Assembly: GCA_044432725.1 (NCBI GenBank) | Contig: JAWXUL010000045.1 | Coordinates: 1 to 13,395 of the forward strand | DNA length: 13,395 nt | Direction: 5' to 3' | Source of the DNA: JAWXUK01 sp044432725 | GTDB taxonomy: Bacteria; Bacillota; Clostridia; Oscillospirales; Oscillospiraceae | Shown: positions 1 through 7,633 of the stretch, piece by piece | How positions within the stretch are numbered: position 1 is the stretch's first letter | Layout: each line of letters opens with the position of its first letter | Made by a program: the position numbers and the translations under genes | Notes under the pieces: generated by a model | Seen by the model: only the letters and a program-made list of their open reading frames with translations | Databases searched by the model: none | Told to the model about the DNA's origin: nothing

Positions 1-155
1 TGGATAAACAATTATCCTAGAAAAGTCCTTGGTGGTTGTTCAGCAAATACGGCAAAATCAAGAGAAAATGTCGCTTAAATTTTATCAGATATTTTTGGAC
101 AGTTTATATTGCAATTTACACAGTGGGAATTTTATGGGAATTTTTTCTTTTTCTC

Positions 156-184
156 TTGACAGGGGCTTCTGTCTATGCTAAGAT
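156..184 (+). promoter_or_regulatory. Sigma-A-type promoter of the GntR/ABC operon
   Basis: The -35 box TTGACA (156-161) is a perfect consensus match. It is followed after 17 bp by TAAGAT (179-184), a 4/6 match to the -10 consensus. The predicted transcript starts near 191, inside the inverted repeat described next, about 50 nt before the repressor start codon. The stretch 1-155 upstream is AT-rich and I see no gene or RNA in it. Confidence 0.75.
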
Positions 185-185
185 T

Positions 186-198
186 GTACAAACTGTAC
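186..198. promoter_or_regulatory. Probable operator of the YtrA-type repressor
   Basis: This is a perfect inverted repeat, GTACA-AAC-TGTAC, starting two bases after the -10 box and spanning the predicted transcription start. GntR-family dimers bind short dyads of this kind, and YtrA-subfamily repressors usually control their own operon. The position would block initiation, so autorepression of the repressor, ATPase and permease genes is the natural reading. The site itself is seen directly; the binding partner is inferred. Confidence 0.55.
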
Positions 199-242
199 TA
201 GCTGTATTAAGACAGAACAGACAGTGGAAGGAGGAACCCCAT

Positions 243-632
243 ATGTTTAGCCTTGACTACAGAGACGGACGACCAATCTATGTCCAAGTAAAAGAATCCC
301 TCTATCATCTCATGCTCTCAGGTGCCTTGCAACAAAACGACCAGTTACCCTCGGTGCGAAGCCTTGCCACCAGTTTGGCAATCAACCCAAACACCATTTC
401 CAGAGCATACGAAGCCTTGGAAAAAGAAAATCTAATCTATACTGTTCAGGGGAAAGGAAGCTTTGTTGCCCCCATCAATCATTTGACCCAGCAACGAAGC
501 ACCCAGCTTTTAGAGGAATTTGACACCCTTGTAGAAGAACTGGTCAGATTAGGAATCGGCAAAGACTTGCTCACAAAACGTTTACAAGAAAAGCAAGTAA
601 CACAACCCAAAGAAGAGGAGGAAACCCCATGA
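243..632 (+). CDS. GntR-family transcriptional repressor, YtrA subfamily
   Basis: This 129-residue DNA-binding protein probably represses the ABC transporter operon it heads. Residues 10-76 form a GntR winged helix-turn-helix: PIYVQVKESL, then LPSVRSLATSLAINPNTISR (recognition helix), then the wing at VQGKGSFVA. Only about 50 helical residues follow, with no large effector-binding domain. That size and plan match the YtrA subfamily (B. subtilis YtrA is about 130 residues). The start is ATG 243, preceded by GGAGG at about 230 with good spacing. The frame is open upstream to 36, but that stretch contains the promoter. The stop overlaps the next start by 4 nt (ATGA), implying translational coupling to the ATPase. 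The inducing signal is unknown; relatives respond to cell-wall antibiotics, but nothing here shows that. Confidence 0.93.
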   Translation: MFSLDYRDGRPIYVQVKESLYHLMLSGALQQNDQLPSVRSLATSLAINPNTISRAYEALEKENLIYTVQGKGSFVAPINHLTQQRSTQLLEEFDTLVEELVRLGIGKDLLTKRLQEKQVTQPKEEEETP

Positions 633-1534
633 AAATAGAAGTCCAAGAGGTAGACAAACGCTTTGACCATTTTCAAGCACTGGATAAGCTGACCATGACA
701 GTGCCCCAAGGTTCTATTTATGGATTGGTGGGACCCAATGGAGCGGGGAAATCCACCGTCATTCGCCATATATTGGGTGGCTATCGCCCTGACAGTGGAA
801 CAATTTTAATCGGTGGGGAGCCGGTGTATGAAAACACAAAAATAAAAAGCAAAATCGCCAGTATCCCCGATGATTTGTATTACTTTGATTCTGCCACCAC
901 AAGGGATATGATGAAATTCTACAGCCGTATCTACCCCCAGTTTGACCACCATCGTTACAAAGTACTGAAAGAAGCCTTCCCAGATGTAGAGGAAAAAAGG
1001 CAAATCCGTCGTCTTTCCAAGGGGATGCAAAAGCAGTCAGCCTTCTGGCTGTCCCTTTGTTGTGTCCCTGATGTCTTGATTTTAGATGAGCCTGTGGACG
1101 GTCTGGACCCTGTGATGAGACGGCAAGTATGGTCTCTCCTCATGCACGATGTGGCACAAAGAGGCACAACAGTTCTGGTATCCTCACACAATTTGAGAGA
1201 ATTAGAAGATGTCTGTGACCATGTGGGGATGTTGTCCCATGGAAAGGTGCTACTAGAAAGATCACTCTCTGATTTGCAAGACAACGTGAGCAAGATTCAA
1301 ATCGCCTTTCCAGAAATGCAACTCCCTCCCTTGCCAGAGGGCTTAGACCTTCTCCACCAAAGCCAAGTGGGACGAATCCACACTTTGATTTTACGAGGAG
1401 ACCCAGAAAGTCTGAAAGAAAAGCTAGGGGTATTAAATCCACTGATTTTAGATGCTTTGCCCCTCACATTAGAAGAAATCTTTATTTATGAATTAGGAGG
1501 TGAGGATTATGCTGTCAAAGAAATCCAGTTATAA
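629..1534 (+). CDS. ABC transporter ATP-binding protein, YtrB-like
   Basis: This 301-residue cytoplasmic ATPase subunit powers the permease encoded next. It has Walker A GPNGAGKST (35-43), a signature-like RLSKGMQKQ (128-136), Walker B VLILDEP (149-155) with the D-loop at GLD (158-160), and the switch histidine in SSHN (H187). Two motifs depart from the general pattern: the Q-loop reads SIPDD with no glutamine, and the signature is LSKGM rather than LSGGQ. Both occur in YtrB/BcrA-like ATPases paired with YtrA regulators, so the protein need not be defective. About 90 residues beyond the core form a C-terminal accessory region. The RBS GAGGAGG lies just upstream, inside the repressor gene. The end of the gene overlaps the permease start by 26 nt. 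Confidence 0.93.
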   Translation: MKIEVQEVDKRFDHFQALDKLTMTVPQGSIYGLVGPNGAGKSTVIRHILGGYRPDSGTILIGGEPVYENTKIKSKIASIPDDLYYFDSATTRDMMKFYSRIYPQFDHHRYKVLKEAFPDVEEKRQIRRLSKGMQKQSAFWLSLCCVPDVLILDEPVDGLDPVMRRQVWSLLMHDVAQRGTTVLVSSHNLRELEDVCDHVGMLSHGKVLLERSLSDLQDNVSKIQIAFPEMQLPPLPEGLDLLHQSQVGRIHTLILRGDPESLKEKLGVLNPLILDALPLTLEEIFIYELGGEDYAVKEIQL

Positions 1535-3731
1535 AGCAGGGAATCCTGAATCAAAATTCTTTTCCAAAGCCTTATTCTTACAAACAGTAGATTCATTGCT
1601 ACCCATTCCCATTTGTTACTTTTTTGTTCTGTTTCTTGCTTTGCCCATGAATATTTTCCTCTGGGACGAAGGGGTGACAGAGACCGTAGGCTTTTACTTA
1701 GAACTGGCACAATATGTAGAATATGCACGGTTTTACGGACTTTCTACAGCGTTTTTGCTTGGAAACCTATCAGCCTTGATGGTTTATCGCTATTTGTTCG
1801 TCTCTCGCTCGGCAAATATGATTCACAGCTTGCCCGTGCGCAGAGAAGCCTTTTTCTGGACCCAGTATCTGGCAGGACTTTCCTTTGTCCTTGTGCCAAA
1901 CCTTTTGATTTTGATTTTGACCTTGATTGCTTGTACATTTCACGGGGTATTTTTCTTTCAACCTTTTATCTACCTGTTTTTGTTGCAATCAGCCTTTTAT
2001 CTATTTTTCTATTCCTTCTCTGTCTGCTGTGCAGCCTTCACAGGCTCCCCAGGGGCTGTGTCCATCTATTATTTGATTTTTAATTTCTTGGTGGCATTTA
2101 TCACCTTGTTGATGGACCCAGTCTTCGAGATGTATTACATCGGCTATACAGGAAATATTTTACAATACCCCTTTGTCCAGTTACTAACCCCTATCTTTGC
2201 CCTAGCAGTGGGAGGAAGGGTTCACGTTGATAATTTTGGGAAAACCATCAAAGGTGATAGGTATGCTTGGGGCTCTGTAGAGAATCCCTTACCAGAAAAT
2301 CTTAGCTTTCGCATGGAGGACACCCACATCATCTATGCCTATTTGTTGGTAGCTGTGATCATGGTACTGGTTAGTCTTTTCGTGTATCTACGTCGCCACA
2401 TCGAATCAGCGGGGGAAGCTGTCTCTGTGCCAGAAATGAAACCTGTCTTTCGACTTGCCATTGCCGTTGTGGGTGGCTTTGCCATGGGGATTGTCACAGT
2501 GGTATTGATTTTAGAAGATTTGTTCCACTCTGCGGCTTCTTTTGTGTTACCAGCCTCCTCCTTGCTTTGGGGGATTGCCTTTGCCTTGGTGGCAGAAATG
2601 ATTCTGCAAAAGACTTTCCGTGTGTTAAAATCTTGGAAAACCACCATTCTCCCTGTCTGTGCCCTTGCCTTGATCTATTTGGGCATCTCTATGGATATCA
2701 CAGGCTTTGAATCTTATGTACCAGAGAAAGAAAAAGTAGAAAACGTCACTGTGTTTATGCCTTCTGGTTATCCCATTGATTCTGGCTCAAAAAGTTACTA
2801 TCTCTTTGAAGCAAAGAACATGGAGCAAGAAAGGTATGATGTTCTTACAAAGCTTCACACCATGACAGTACCTTTGGCAAAAGAATATCAGAAAAATTAT
2901 ACCTTCTTTCTGGAGAACGGACTGCCAGAGGGAGAGGAAAATCATTTTTTAGAGCTGACTTATCATTTAGAGAATGGATATAGTAGCGAGCGTCAATACA
3001 TGCTCTCCTATCAACCCAGTCAGCAGAATCAGGAAGGGACTTATGCCTATTTCCTCCATCAATTCTATAACGACAAAACCATTCTCGGAGATAACTACAG
3101 CTTTGATGAAATGCTCAACGGACGTATTCTAGGTATCGAATTAGAGATGTTCTATGATACAATTTTAGATGAATTCTCTTCTGCCACCACAGATACCTTC
3201 CACGAAGATAGGAGCAATGCAGAACTTCGAGAGATGAATACAGCCTTGGTAGAAGCCATGGCAAAGGATTTCGCCGAAGGGAACTTAGGGGAAAAGTTTC
3301 TAAGCTACGATGACCCTGATTTTGTGGAAGATGGCTACTTTGGTCGGTTTACCATTGTTTGGGAAAAAGCCACCACAACCTCCTCTTCTTCTTCAGGACT
3401 TGCTTATCAAGGGGAAGAAACAGCTGATGTCACAGGGGAAGGGAATCCACAACAGCTCAGTGATAGTGGCGCTTTGCTTGCAGTGAGTTCTTCTGTCAGC
3501 CTGTCAAAAAAAGCAGTGCACAGTCTTGCTGTCCTAGAAGAATATGGCTTCTTGGGACATTACGAGATGAGTACTAATTACCAAGTCTTAGAGAAATATC
3601 GTGATTGGTATAACTCAGAAAATCATGATGATTTGTCTAAGTTCAATGATTTTGTGCTGAGTATTAGTCCAGAGGAACAGGATATAAATGATCCCATGAC
3701 CTTTGTGGATGCATTGATTTTTGCTTATTAG
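1509..3731 (+). CDS. ABC transporter permease with large extracytoplasmic C-terminal domain (DUF6449-like)
   Basis: This 740-residue membrane protein is presumably the channel partner of the preceding ATPase. Hydrophobic segments run through roughly residues 30-400 (for example IPICYFFVLFLALP, NLLILILTLIACTF, TTILPVCALALIYLGI), giving about ten predicted membrane spans. The rest, about 405-740, is hydrophilic and rich in Tyr, Glu and Ser, with a Ser/Thr run near 620-630. It should lie outside the membrane. This layout fits Firmicutes permeases next to YtrA/YtrB homologues that carry a DUF6449 domain; that family name is from memory. ATG 1509 is chosen because AGGAGGTGA (1495-1503) sits 5 nt upstream; GTG 1500 falls inside that RBS. 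The substrate is unknown. No second permease or substrate-binding protein follows, so the transporter may be a homodimer. Confidence 0.85.
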   Translation: MLSKKSSYKAGNPESKFFSKALFLQTVDSLLPIPICYFFVLFLALPMNIFLWDEGVTETVGFYLELAQYVEYARFYGLSTAFLLGNLSALMVYRYLFVSRSANMIHSLPVRREAFFWTQYLAGLSFVLVPNLLILILTLIACTFHGVFFFQPFIYLFLLQSAFYLFFYSFSVCCAAFTGSPGAVSIYYLIFNFLVAFITLLMDPVFEMYYIGYTGNILQYPFVQLLTPIFALAVGGRVHVDNFGKTIKGDRYAWGSVENPLPENLSFRMEDTHIIYAYLLVAVIMVLVSLFVYLRRHIESAGEAVSVPEMKPVFRLAIAVVGGFAMGIVTVVLILEDLFHSAASFVLPASSLLWGIAFALVAEMILQKTFRVLKSWKTTILPVCALALIYLGISMDITGFESYVPEKEKVENVTVFMPSGYPIDSGSKSYYLFEAKNMEQERYDVLTKLHTMTVPLAKEYQKNYTFFLENGLPEGEENHFLELTYHLENGYSSERQYMLSYQPSQQNQEGTYAYFLHQFYNDKTILGDNYSFDEMLNGRILGIELEMFYDTILDEFSSATTDTFHEDRSNAELREMNTALVEAMAKDFAEGNLGEKFLSYDDPDFVEDGYFGRFTIVWEKATTTSSSSSGLAYQGEETADVTGEGNPQQLSDSGALLAVSSSVSLSKKAVHSLAVLEEYGFLGHYEMSTNYQVLEKYRDWYNSENHDDLSKFNDFVLSISPEEQDINDPMTFVDALIFAY

Positions 3732-3741
3732 AGAAACAAAT

Positions 3742-3770
3742 CCCCACTTCTTTTAGAAAAAGGAGTGGGG
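3742..3770 (+). terminator. Hairpin after the ABC operon (possible weak terminator)
   Basis: CCCCACT (3742-3748) pairs perfectly with AGTGGGG (3764-3770), and the inner CTTTT and AAAAG bases extend the stem. No U-run follows (TTACATAA), so it is not a classic intrinsic terminator. It may instead protect the 3' end of the operon mRNA or allow partial read-through into the thiamine pyrophosphokinase gene, which has no clear promoter of its own. Confidence 0.45.
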
Positions 3771-3797
3771 TTACATAATCAAGATAGGAGAATAAAA

Positions 3798-4460
3798 ATG
3801 GGAATTTGTCATTTGATCGGTGCCATGCCAGCTACCATCAAGCCACAGCTGAAAAAGGGAGACATCTTGGTCGCAGTGGACGGTGGGTATCAGCAAATTT
3901 TAGATTGGGGTCTGGAGCCAGATATAATCTTAGGGGATTTTGATTCCTTGGGCTATGTGCCAAAAGGGGAGAATATTTTGTCACTCCCTGTACGAAAAGA
4001 TGAAACAGACATGGAATATGCCATGAATCTGGGAATCAAAGAGGGATTTTCTTCTTTTATGCTGCAAGGGGCTTTGGGAGGGCGACTGGACCACAGTTAT
4101 GCCAACTTACAGCTCTTACACAGACTTTCTCTAGAGGGAAAGAATGCTGTTTGCTTGGGAGCGGGAGAAAACGCCATGATATTGACAGAGGGAACATTGC
4201 GTTTTCCCTCTCACTTTACAGGATATCTGTCTCTCTTTGCCTTGGGAAAAGAAGCAAAAGGGATTGATTTGAAGCATTTATCCTATTCAGGGGAGAACCT
4301 CACCTTATCTCCCACTGTCCCCATGGGGGTTAGCAACGAATTTCTGCTAGGAGAATCAGCAGAAATCATGGTGAAAGATGGAAGCCTTTTGGTCTTGTGG
4401 CGAGGTGTTTGGGACTATGAGAGTTATTGCCTTTTAGCAGAAAAAACTCTTCAAAATTAG
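3798..4460 (+). CDS. thiN: Thiamine pyrophosphokinase
   Basis: This 220-residue cytosolic enzyme transfers pyrophosphate from ATP to thiamine, making thiamine pyrophosphate (salvage route). The family motifs are all present: AVDGG (26-30), LGDFDS (45-50), KDETDME (67-73, metal/ATP site) and GALGGRLDH (91-99). A C-terminal beta-rich thiamine-binding half carries VSNEF near residue 180. Length and motif order match ThiN/YloS of Firmicutes. The start is ATG 3798, preceded by AGGAG with about 8 nt spacing; an earlier in-frame GTG at 3765 lies in the hairpin stem and is rejected. I see no TPP riboswitch in the 66-nt gap upstream. The gene is either read through from the ABC operon or uses a promoter I cannot identify. 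It converges with the Ca2+ ATPase gene. Confidence 0.95.
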   Translation: MGICHLIGAMPATIKPQLKKGDILVAVDGGYQQILDWGLEPDIILGDFDSLGYVPKGENILSLPVRKDETDMEYAMNLGIKEGFSSFMLQGALGGRLDHSYANLQLLHRLSLEGKNAVCLGAGENAMILTEGTLRFPSHFTGYLSLFALGKEAKGIDLKHLSYSGENLTLSPTVPMGVSNEFLLGESAEIMVKDGSLLVLWRGVWDYESYCLLAEKTLQN

Positions 4461-4472
4461 ATTTGGTATGTA

Positions 4473-4535
4473 CGGGACCCTGCCTCTCCCTCTGGGAGAG
4501 GTGCCATCCCCTGACGGCGGAGAGGGTATGTCCCG
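4473..4535. repeat. GC-rich palindromic intergenic element
   Basis: An outer stem CGGGAC (4473-4478) pairs with GTCCCG (4530-4535). It encloses a perfect 8-bp hairpin, CCTCTCCC-TCT-GGGAGAGG (4483-4501), and a weaker arm CATCCC/GGGTATG (4505-4530), so the RNA could fold as a three-way junction. A small hairpin AAACTT-CTT-AAGTTT (4539-4553) follows. The composition is much richer in GC than the surroundings. It lies between convergent genes and could serve as a two-way transcription barrier, though no U-run follows. From memory it resembles dispersed palindromic repeats common between clostridial genes; I could not search for other copies. Confidence 0.55.
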
Positions 4536-4574
4536 AGGAAACTTCTTAAGTTTGTAGCAGTTCACCCCGAAAAT

Positions 4575-7286
4575 CTATTTTTCAATCAAAAATACTTCCT
4601 CCTCTTCTTGGTGAGATACCACAAGTTTTTGGGATTTCACCTCTTCTTTGCTTAAAACTCTTTTTCCTTGGACTGTTTTGGCATATTCCTTCCCTTTCAC
4701 CACTTCGCAAATAGGCAAAGGCATCATAGCAAGAGCAAAGACTGTCACCCATTGTGCCATCTCCATGGGAATCACAGAGAAAACAACCTGAAGTGCTGGA
4801 ATGGTAAGGACTGCCATCTGCAGAGCAAGACCAAGGACAAAGGCTTTGTTCATGGCTGGATTAGAAAACATCCCCAACAGAAGGAGTGACTTCTCTTCAC
4901 TACGCACATTAAAGGCGTGAAATAATTGGGACAAAGTCAGAGTGGCAAATGCCATGGTATTTGCCATCTCCCCTCGTAATTCCTCACTGGGAGACAAAAC
5001 ATAATAGCCCAAAGCATAGGCGAGCAAGGTCAAAAGTCCCACCATGCACCCTTGCCATAGGAGACGTTTGGTGAATTTTTGATCAAACAGCCCTTGGGAT
5101 TTCTCCCTTGGTGGGGCAGACATCAGACTCTCTTCCACAGGCTCCACACCCAAAGCGAGAGCAGGGAGGGTGTCTGTGACCAAATTCAACCAAAGTAGTT
5201 GCACAGGCACAAGGGGCATAGTGGCAAAATGAAAGACAGTGGCAACAAAAATAGCAAGGATTTCTCCAATGTTACAGGATAATAAGTAATGGATTGCTTT
5301 CCGTATATTGGCATAGATCCCTCGCCCTTCTTCCACAGCATGGACGATGGTGTGGAAATTGTCCTCTGTCAAGATCATCTCCGAAGCACCTTTTGCCACT
5401 TCTGTTCCAGACAAGCCCATGGCGCAACCAATATCTGCTGTCTTCAGGGCAGGGGCATCGTTCACCCCGTCCCCTGTGACAGCCACAATTTGCCCTTGCT
5501 TTTGCCAGGCTTGCACGATTCTCATTTTATGCTCTGGTGTCACCCGAGCAAAGACAGAAAACTGAGCGATATCTTCTTCTAATAGTTCTTGTGGCATGAA
5601 ATCCAGTTCGTTTCCTGTGATTGCCCAGTCACCACGACGGTAAATATCCAGTTCTTTGGCGATGGCGATGGCAGTACTGCGGTGGTCCCCTGTCATCATC
5701 ACAGGACGTATCCCAGCTTTGTGACAGAGAGCCACAGCTTCTTTTGATTCTGGACGAGGAGGGTCAATCAGACCAAAGAGTCCCAGAAAAGTCAAGCCTT
5801 GCTCCACAGCGTCAGGGGTTAATTTAGGAGGAATATAAGCGATGGTACGCTGTGCCACCCCAATGACACGCAAGGATCTTTTTGCCATTTCCTCTACTTT
5901 CTCCAGTATATTTTGTCTATCTTTCCCGTTGATTGAACCTTTTAATGTGTGGGTGCATTGTCTCACCAAAATATCTGGCGCCCCTTTCACAAAGACCAGA
6001 TATCCACCTTGAGGACTGGGATGAATGGTGGACATCAACTTTCTTTCTGAAGAGAAAGGGATTTCTTCCACCTTGGGCAGAAGTTCCCACAAGCTGTCTC
6101 TGTCAATGCCTTCTCGCACAGCATAAAGGGCTAAGGCAGCTTCCGTGGGAGAGCCACTTGCCACTGGGGCACCACCCTTCCAGCTGAGCTGCGCATTGCT
6201 ACAGAGAAGAGCGCAGTGAAGTGCATCTTTTCGACGTGTGCCAGAGAGCACATAGTAATCCTCTACAGACATTTTGTTTTGGGTCAATGTACCAGTTTTA
6301 TCAGAGCAAATCACAGAGGCAGAGCCTAAGGTTTCCACAGCGGGCAGTTTTTTTACGATGGCACCTTTCTCTGCCATACGTGACATGCCCAAAGCAAGGA
6401 CTATGCTCACCACAGCAGGCAAGCCCTCTGGAATGGCTGCCACAGCCAGTGCCACAGCTGTCATAAACATAGTCAGAAGGTCTTCCCCCTGAATCAAACC
6501 AATGCCAAACATCACAGCACAGACCATCAGGCAGAGAATCGAAAGAGTTTTGGACACCTCTGCCATCTTTACTTGCAAAGGGGACACAGGTTCTGGGGCT
6601 GATTCTAGCAGTTGGGCGATTTTTCCCATCTCTGTCTCCATGCCAGTGGCGACCACCAAAGCTTTGCAATTACCCCCTAAAATCAGGGTTCCAGAAAGAA
6701 GGGTATTGCTCCATTCTGCCATGGGAGTATCTTCTGGCAAAGAAGAAATAAGCTGCTTTTCCACAGCTTGGGACTCTCCTGTCATGGCACTTTCTTCCAC
6801 AAGTAAGGAGGTGGCATGAATCAGACGGGCATCTGCGGGCACTTTGTCTCCTGTGTTCAAAGCAATCACGTCCCCAAGCACCAGATTTTCACTGGGGATT
6901 TCCACTTCTTTTCCGTCTTGATAGACCTTGGCTTTTGGGGCGGTTAAGTTATTCAGTGCTTCCAGTGCTTTTTCTGCGTGGTTTTCTTGGGAGAGTGCGA
7001 TAAAGTTGTTCACCAAGACGATAATTAATATAATGGTGGCATCCAAGATATCCTCTCCCCCACTTGCCCAAAGAGAAAGAAAAGCAGCGAAAAGCAAGAC
7101 GATAATCATGGGGTCTTTTAGTAAATGTAAAAAGCGAAGAACAATGTTTTCTTTCGTGGGAGGATCTAGTTGATTTTTCCCTTCTTGCTCCAGTCGTATC
7201 TCTCTTTCTTTTTGGCTTAAGCCTTGATAACTACTGTGAAAAGTTTCCATCAATTCTTCCACAGAATGGGTGTGCCAATGATTCAT
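4575..7286 (-). CDS. Calcium-transporting P-type ATPase, SERCA/PMCA-like (P2 type)
   Basis: This 903-residue membrane pump uses ATP to export Ca2+ (possibly also Mn2+). Motifs in order: N-terminal cation-ATPase domain; TGES (169-172, actuator); PEGLP (286-290, M4 ion site); SDKTGT (328-333, D329 phosphorylated); KGAPD (434-438); TGD (532-534); TGDGVNDAP (604-612). Ion-site residues match SERCA in M5 (N672, E675) and M6 (N701, T704, D705). By alignment from memory, the M8 position of SERCA Glu908 is Q787, as in PMCA pumps, which suggests one ion per cycle. A charged tail (863-903) ends in a run of glutamates. The start is ATG 7286, with AAGGAG about 9 nt upstream; an earlier ATG at 7322 lacks that spacing and overlaps the promoter. 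It is divergent from the antiporter gene. Confidence 0.95.
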   Translation of the reverse strand: MNHWHTHSVEELMETFHSSYQGLSQKEREIRLEQEGKNQLDPPTKENIVLRFLHLLKDPMIIVLLFAAFLSLWASGGEDILDATIILIIVLVNNFIALSQENHAEKALEALNNLTAPKAKVYQDGKEVEIPSENLVLGDVIALNTGDKVPADARLIHATSLLVEESAMTGESQAVEKQLISSLPEDTPMAEWSNTLLSGTLILGGNCKALVVATGMETEMGKIAQLLESAPEPVSPLQVKMAEVSKTLSILCLMVCAVMFGIGLIQGEDLLTMFMTAVALAVAAIPEGLPAVVSIVLALGMSRMAEKGAIVKKLPAVETLGSASVICSDKTGTLTQNKMSVEDYYVLSGTRRKDALHCALLCSNAQLSWKGGAPVASGSPTEAALALYAVREGIDRDSLWELLPKVEEIPFSSERKLMSTIHPSPQGGYLVFVKGAPDILVRQCTHTLKGSINGKDRQNILEKVEEMAKRSLRVIGVAQRTIAYIPPKLTPDAVEQGLTFLGLFGLIDPPRPESKEAVALCHKAGIRPVMMTGDHRSTAIAIAKELDIYRRGDWAITGNELDFMPQELLEEDIAQFSVFARVTPEHKMRIVQAWQKQGQIVAVTGDGVNDAPALKTADIGCAMGLSGTEVAKGASEMILTEDNFHTIVHAVEEGRGIYANIRKAIHYLLSCNIGEILAIFVATVFHFATMPLVPVQLLWLNLVTDTLPALALGVEPVEESLMSAPPREKSQGLFDQKFTKRLLWQGCMVGLLTLLAYALGYYVLSPSEELRGEMANTMAFATLTLSQLFHAFNVRSEEKSLLLLGMFSNPAMNKAFVLGLALQMAVLTIPALQVVFSVIPMEMAQWVTVFALAMMPLPICEVVKGKEYAKTVQGKRVLSKEEVKSQKLVVSHQEEEEVFLIEK

Positions 7287-7317
7287 AGTATAACACTCCT
7301 TCTTTCGTTGTGTTCCC

Positions 7318-7323
7318 ATCATA
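7318..7323 (-). promoter_or_regulatory. Probable extended -10 promoter of the Ca2+ ATPase gene
   Basis: Read on the minus strand, TGC-TATGAT forms an extended -10 element ending 32 nt before the start codon. A TTGACA hexamer (7345-7350 on the plus strand) lies 21 bp further upstream, too far for normal spacing, so the extended -10 would have to compensate. The predicted leader is short, about 25 nt, and carries no riboswitch. Confidence 0.4.
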
Positions 7324-7390
7324 GCACAAAGAAATGGAAGTATTTGTCAAACTGTGTTAAAAATAAAAAATAAATTTTTTCAGAAATTAC

Positions 7391-7419
7391 TTGCCTTTTT
7401 CACTGCACTGTGTTATAAT
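7391..7419 (+). promoter_or_regulatory. Promoter of the riboswitch-antiporter transcript
   Basis: TTGCCT (7391-7396, 4/6 match) and a perfect TATAAT (7414-7419) are separated by 17 bp. The predicted start near 7426 is just upstream of the aptamer, which supports both features. The leader to the antiporter start codon is then about 208 nt. Confidence 0.7.
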
Positions 7420-7433
7420 TCTAACAGTCTCAT

Positions 7434-7542
7434 AAAAAAGGGAGTAGCTCACGCAATGCGTGGCTTTCATCGTCAGTACAATTTTTGGAAATATGATAGT
7501 TTACAAAAATTCGGTGTCAGTCAGAAGTAGCAAGACTTTTTT
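7434..7542 (+). promoter_or_regulatory. yybP-ykoY family Mn2+ riboswitch (aptamer)
   Basis: The leader carries the hallmarks of the yybP-ykoY aptamer. A basal P1 stem forms from AAAAAAG (7434-7440) and CTTTTTT (7536-7542). The conserved GGGAGTAGC segment follows the 5' strand, a CATCGTCAGTAC segment lies in the middle (about 7469-7480), and the conserved GCAAGAC loop precedes the 3' P1 strand (7530-7536). This family binds Mn2+ through two docked loops and controls metal exporters. Its position, just after a promoter and before a CaCA-type transporter, fits. Identification is by consensus recalled from memory; an Rfam RF00080 covariance search would settle it. Confidence 0.85.
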
Positions 7543-7600
7543 ATTCACAGTACCATTGCGTCTTTTTGGTATCTGGAATAAAGGAAAGTCTTGTTTTTTT
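7531..7600 (+). terminator. Riboswitch-controlled intrinsic terminator
   Basis: CAAGACTTTTT (7531-7541) can pair with GGAAAGTCTTG (7583-7593): nine Watson-Crick pairs plus two G-U pairs. Seven Ts follow (7594-7600). An inner helix TACCA/TGGTA (7551-7555 with 7567-7571) stacks within the loop. The 5' strand of the terminator is the same sequence that forms the aptamer loop and the 3' half of P1, so aptamer and terminator cannot form together. Metal binding should stabilise P1 and permit read-through, making this an ON switch for export. Confidence 0.85.
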
Positions 7601-7633
7601 GCGTTTAGCACTCAAAAAGAAAGAAGGAAAAAA

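Noticed and set aside
36..242. N-terminal extension of the GntR regulator from a TTG at 36
   Set aside because: The stretch contains the promoter and operator, the translated segment is unlike the family, and ATG 243 has a strong RBS.
1613..2083. 156-codon frame inside the permease gene
   Set aside because: It is a shifted reading of the permease coding region with no RBS and implausible composition.
3732..3797. TPP riboswitch before the thiamine pyrophosphokinase gene
   Set aside because: The gap is only 66 nt and contains no THI-box sequence, only a hairpin and an RBS.
7460..7633. Longer antiporter starting at 7460
   Set aside because: This region is the riboswitch aptamer and terminator; ATG 7634 has an RBS and begins the family's usual first membrane span.
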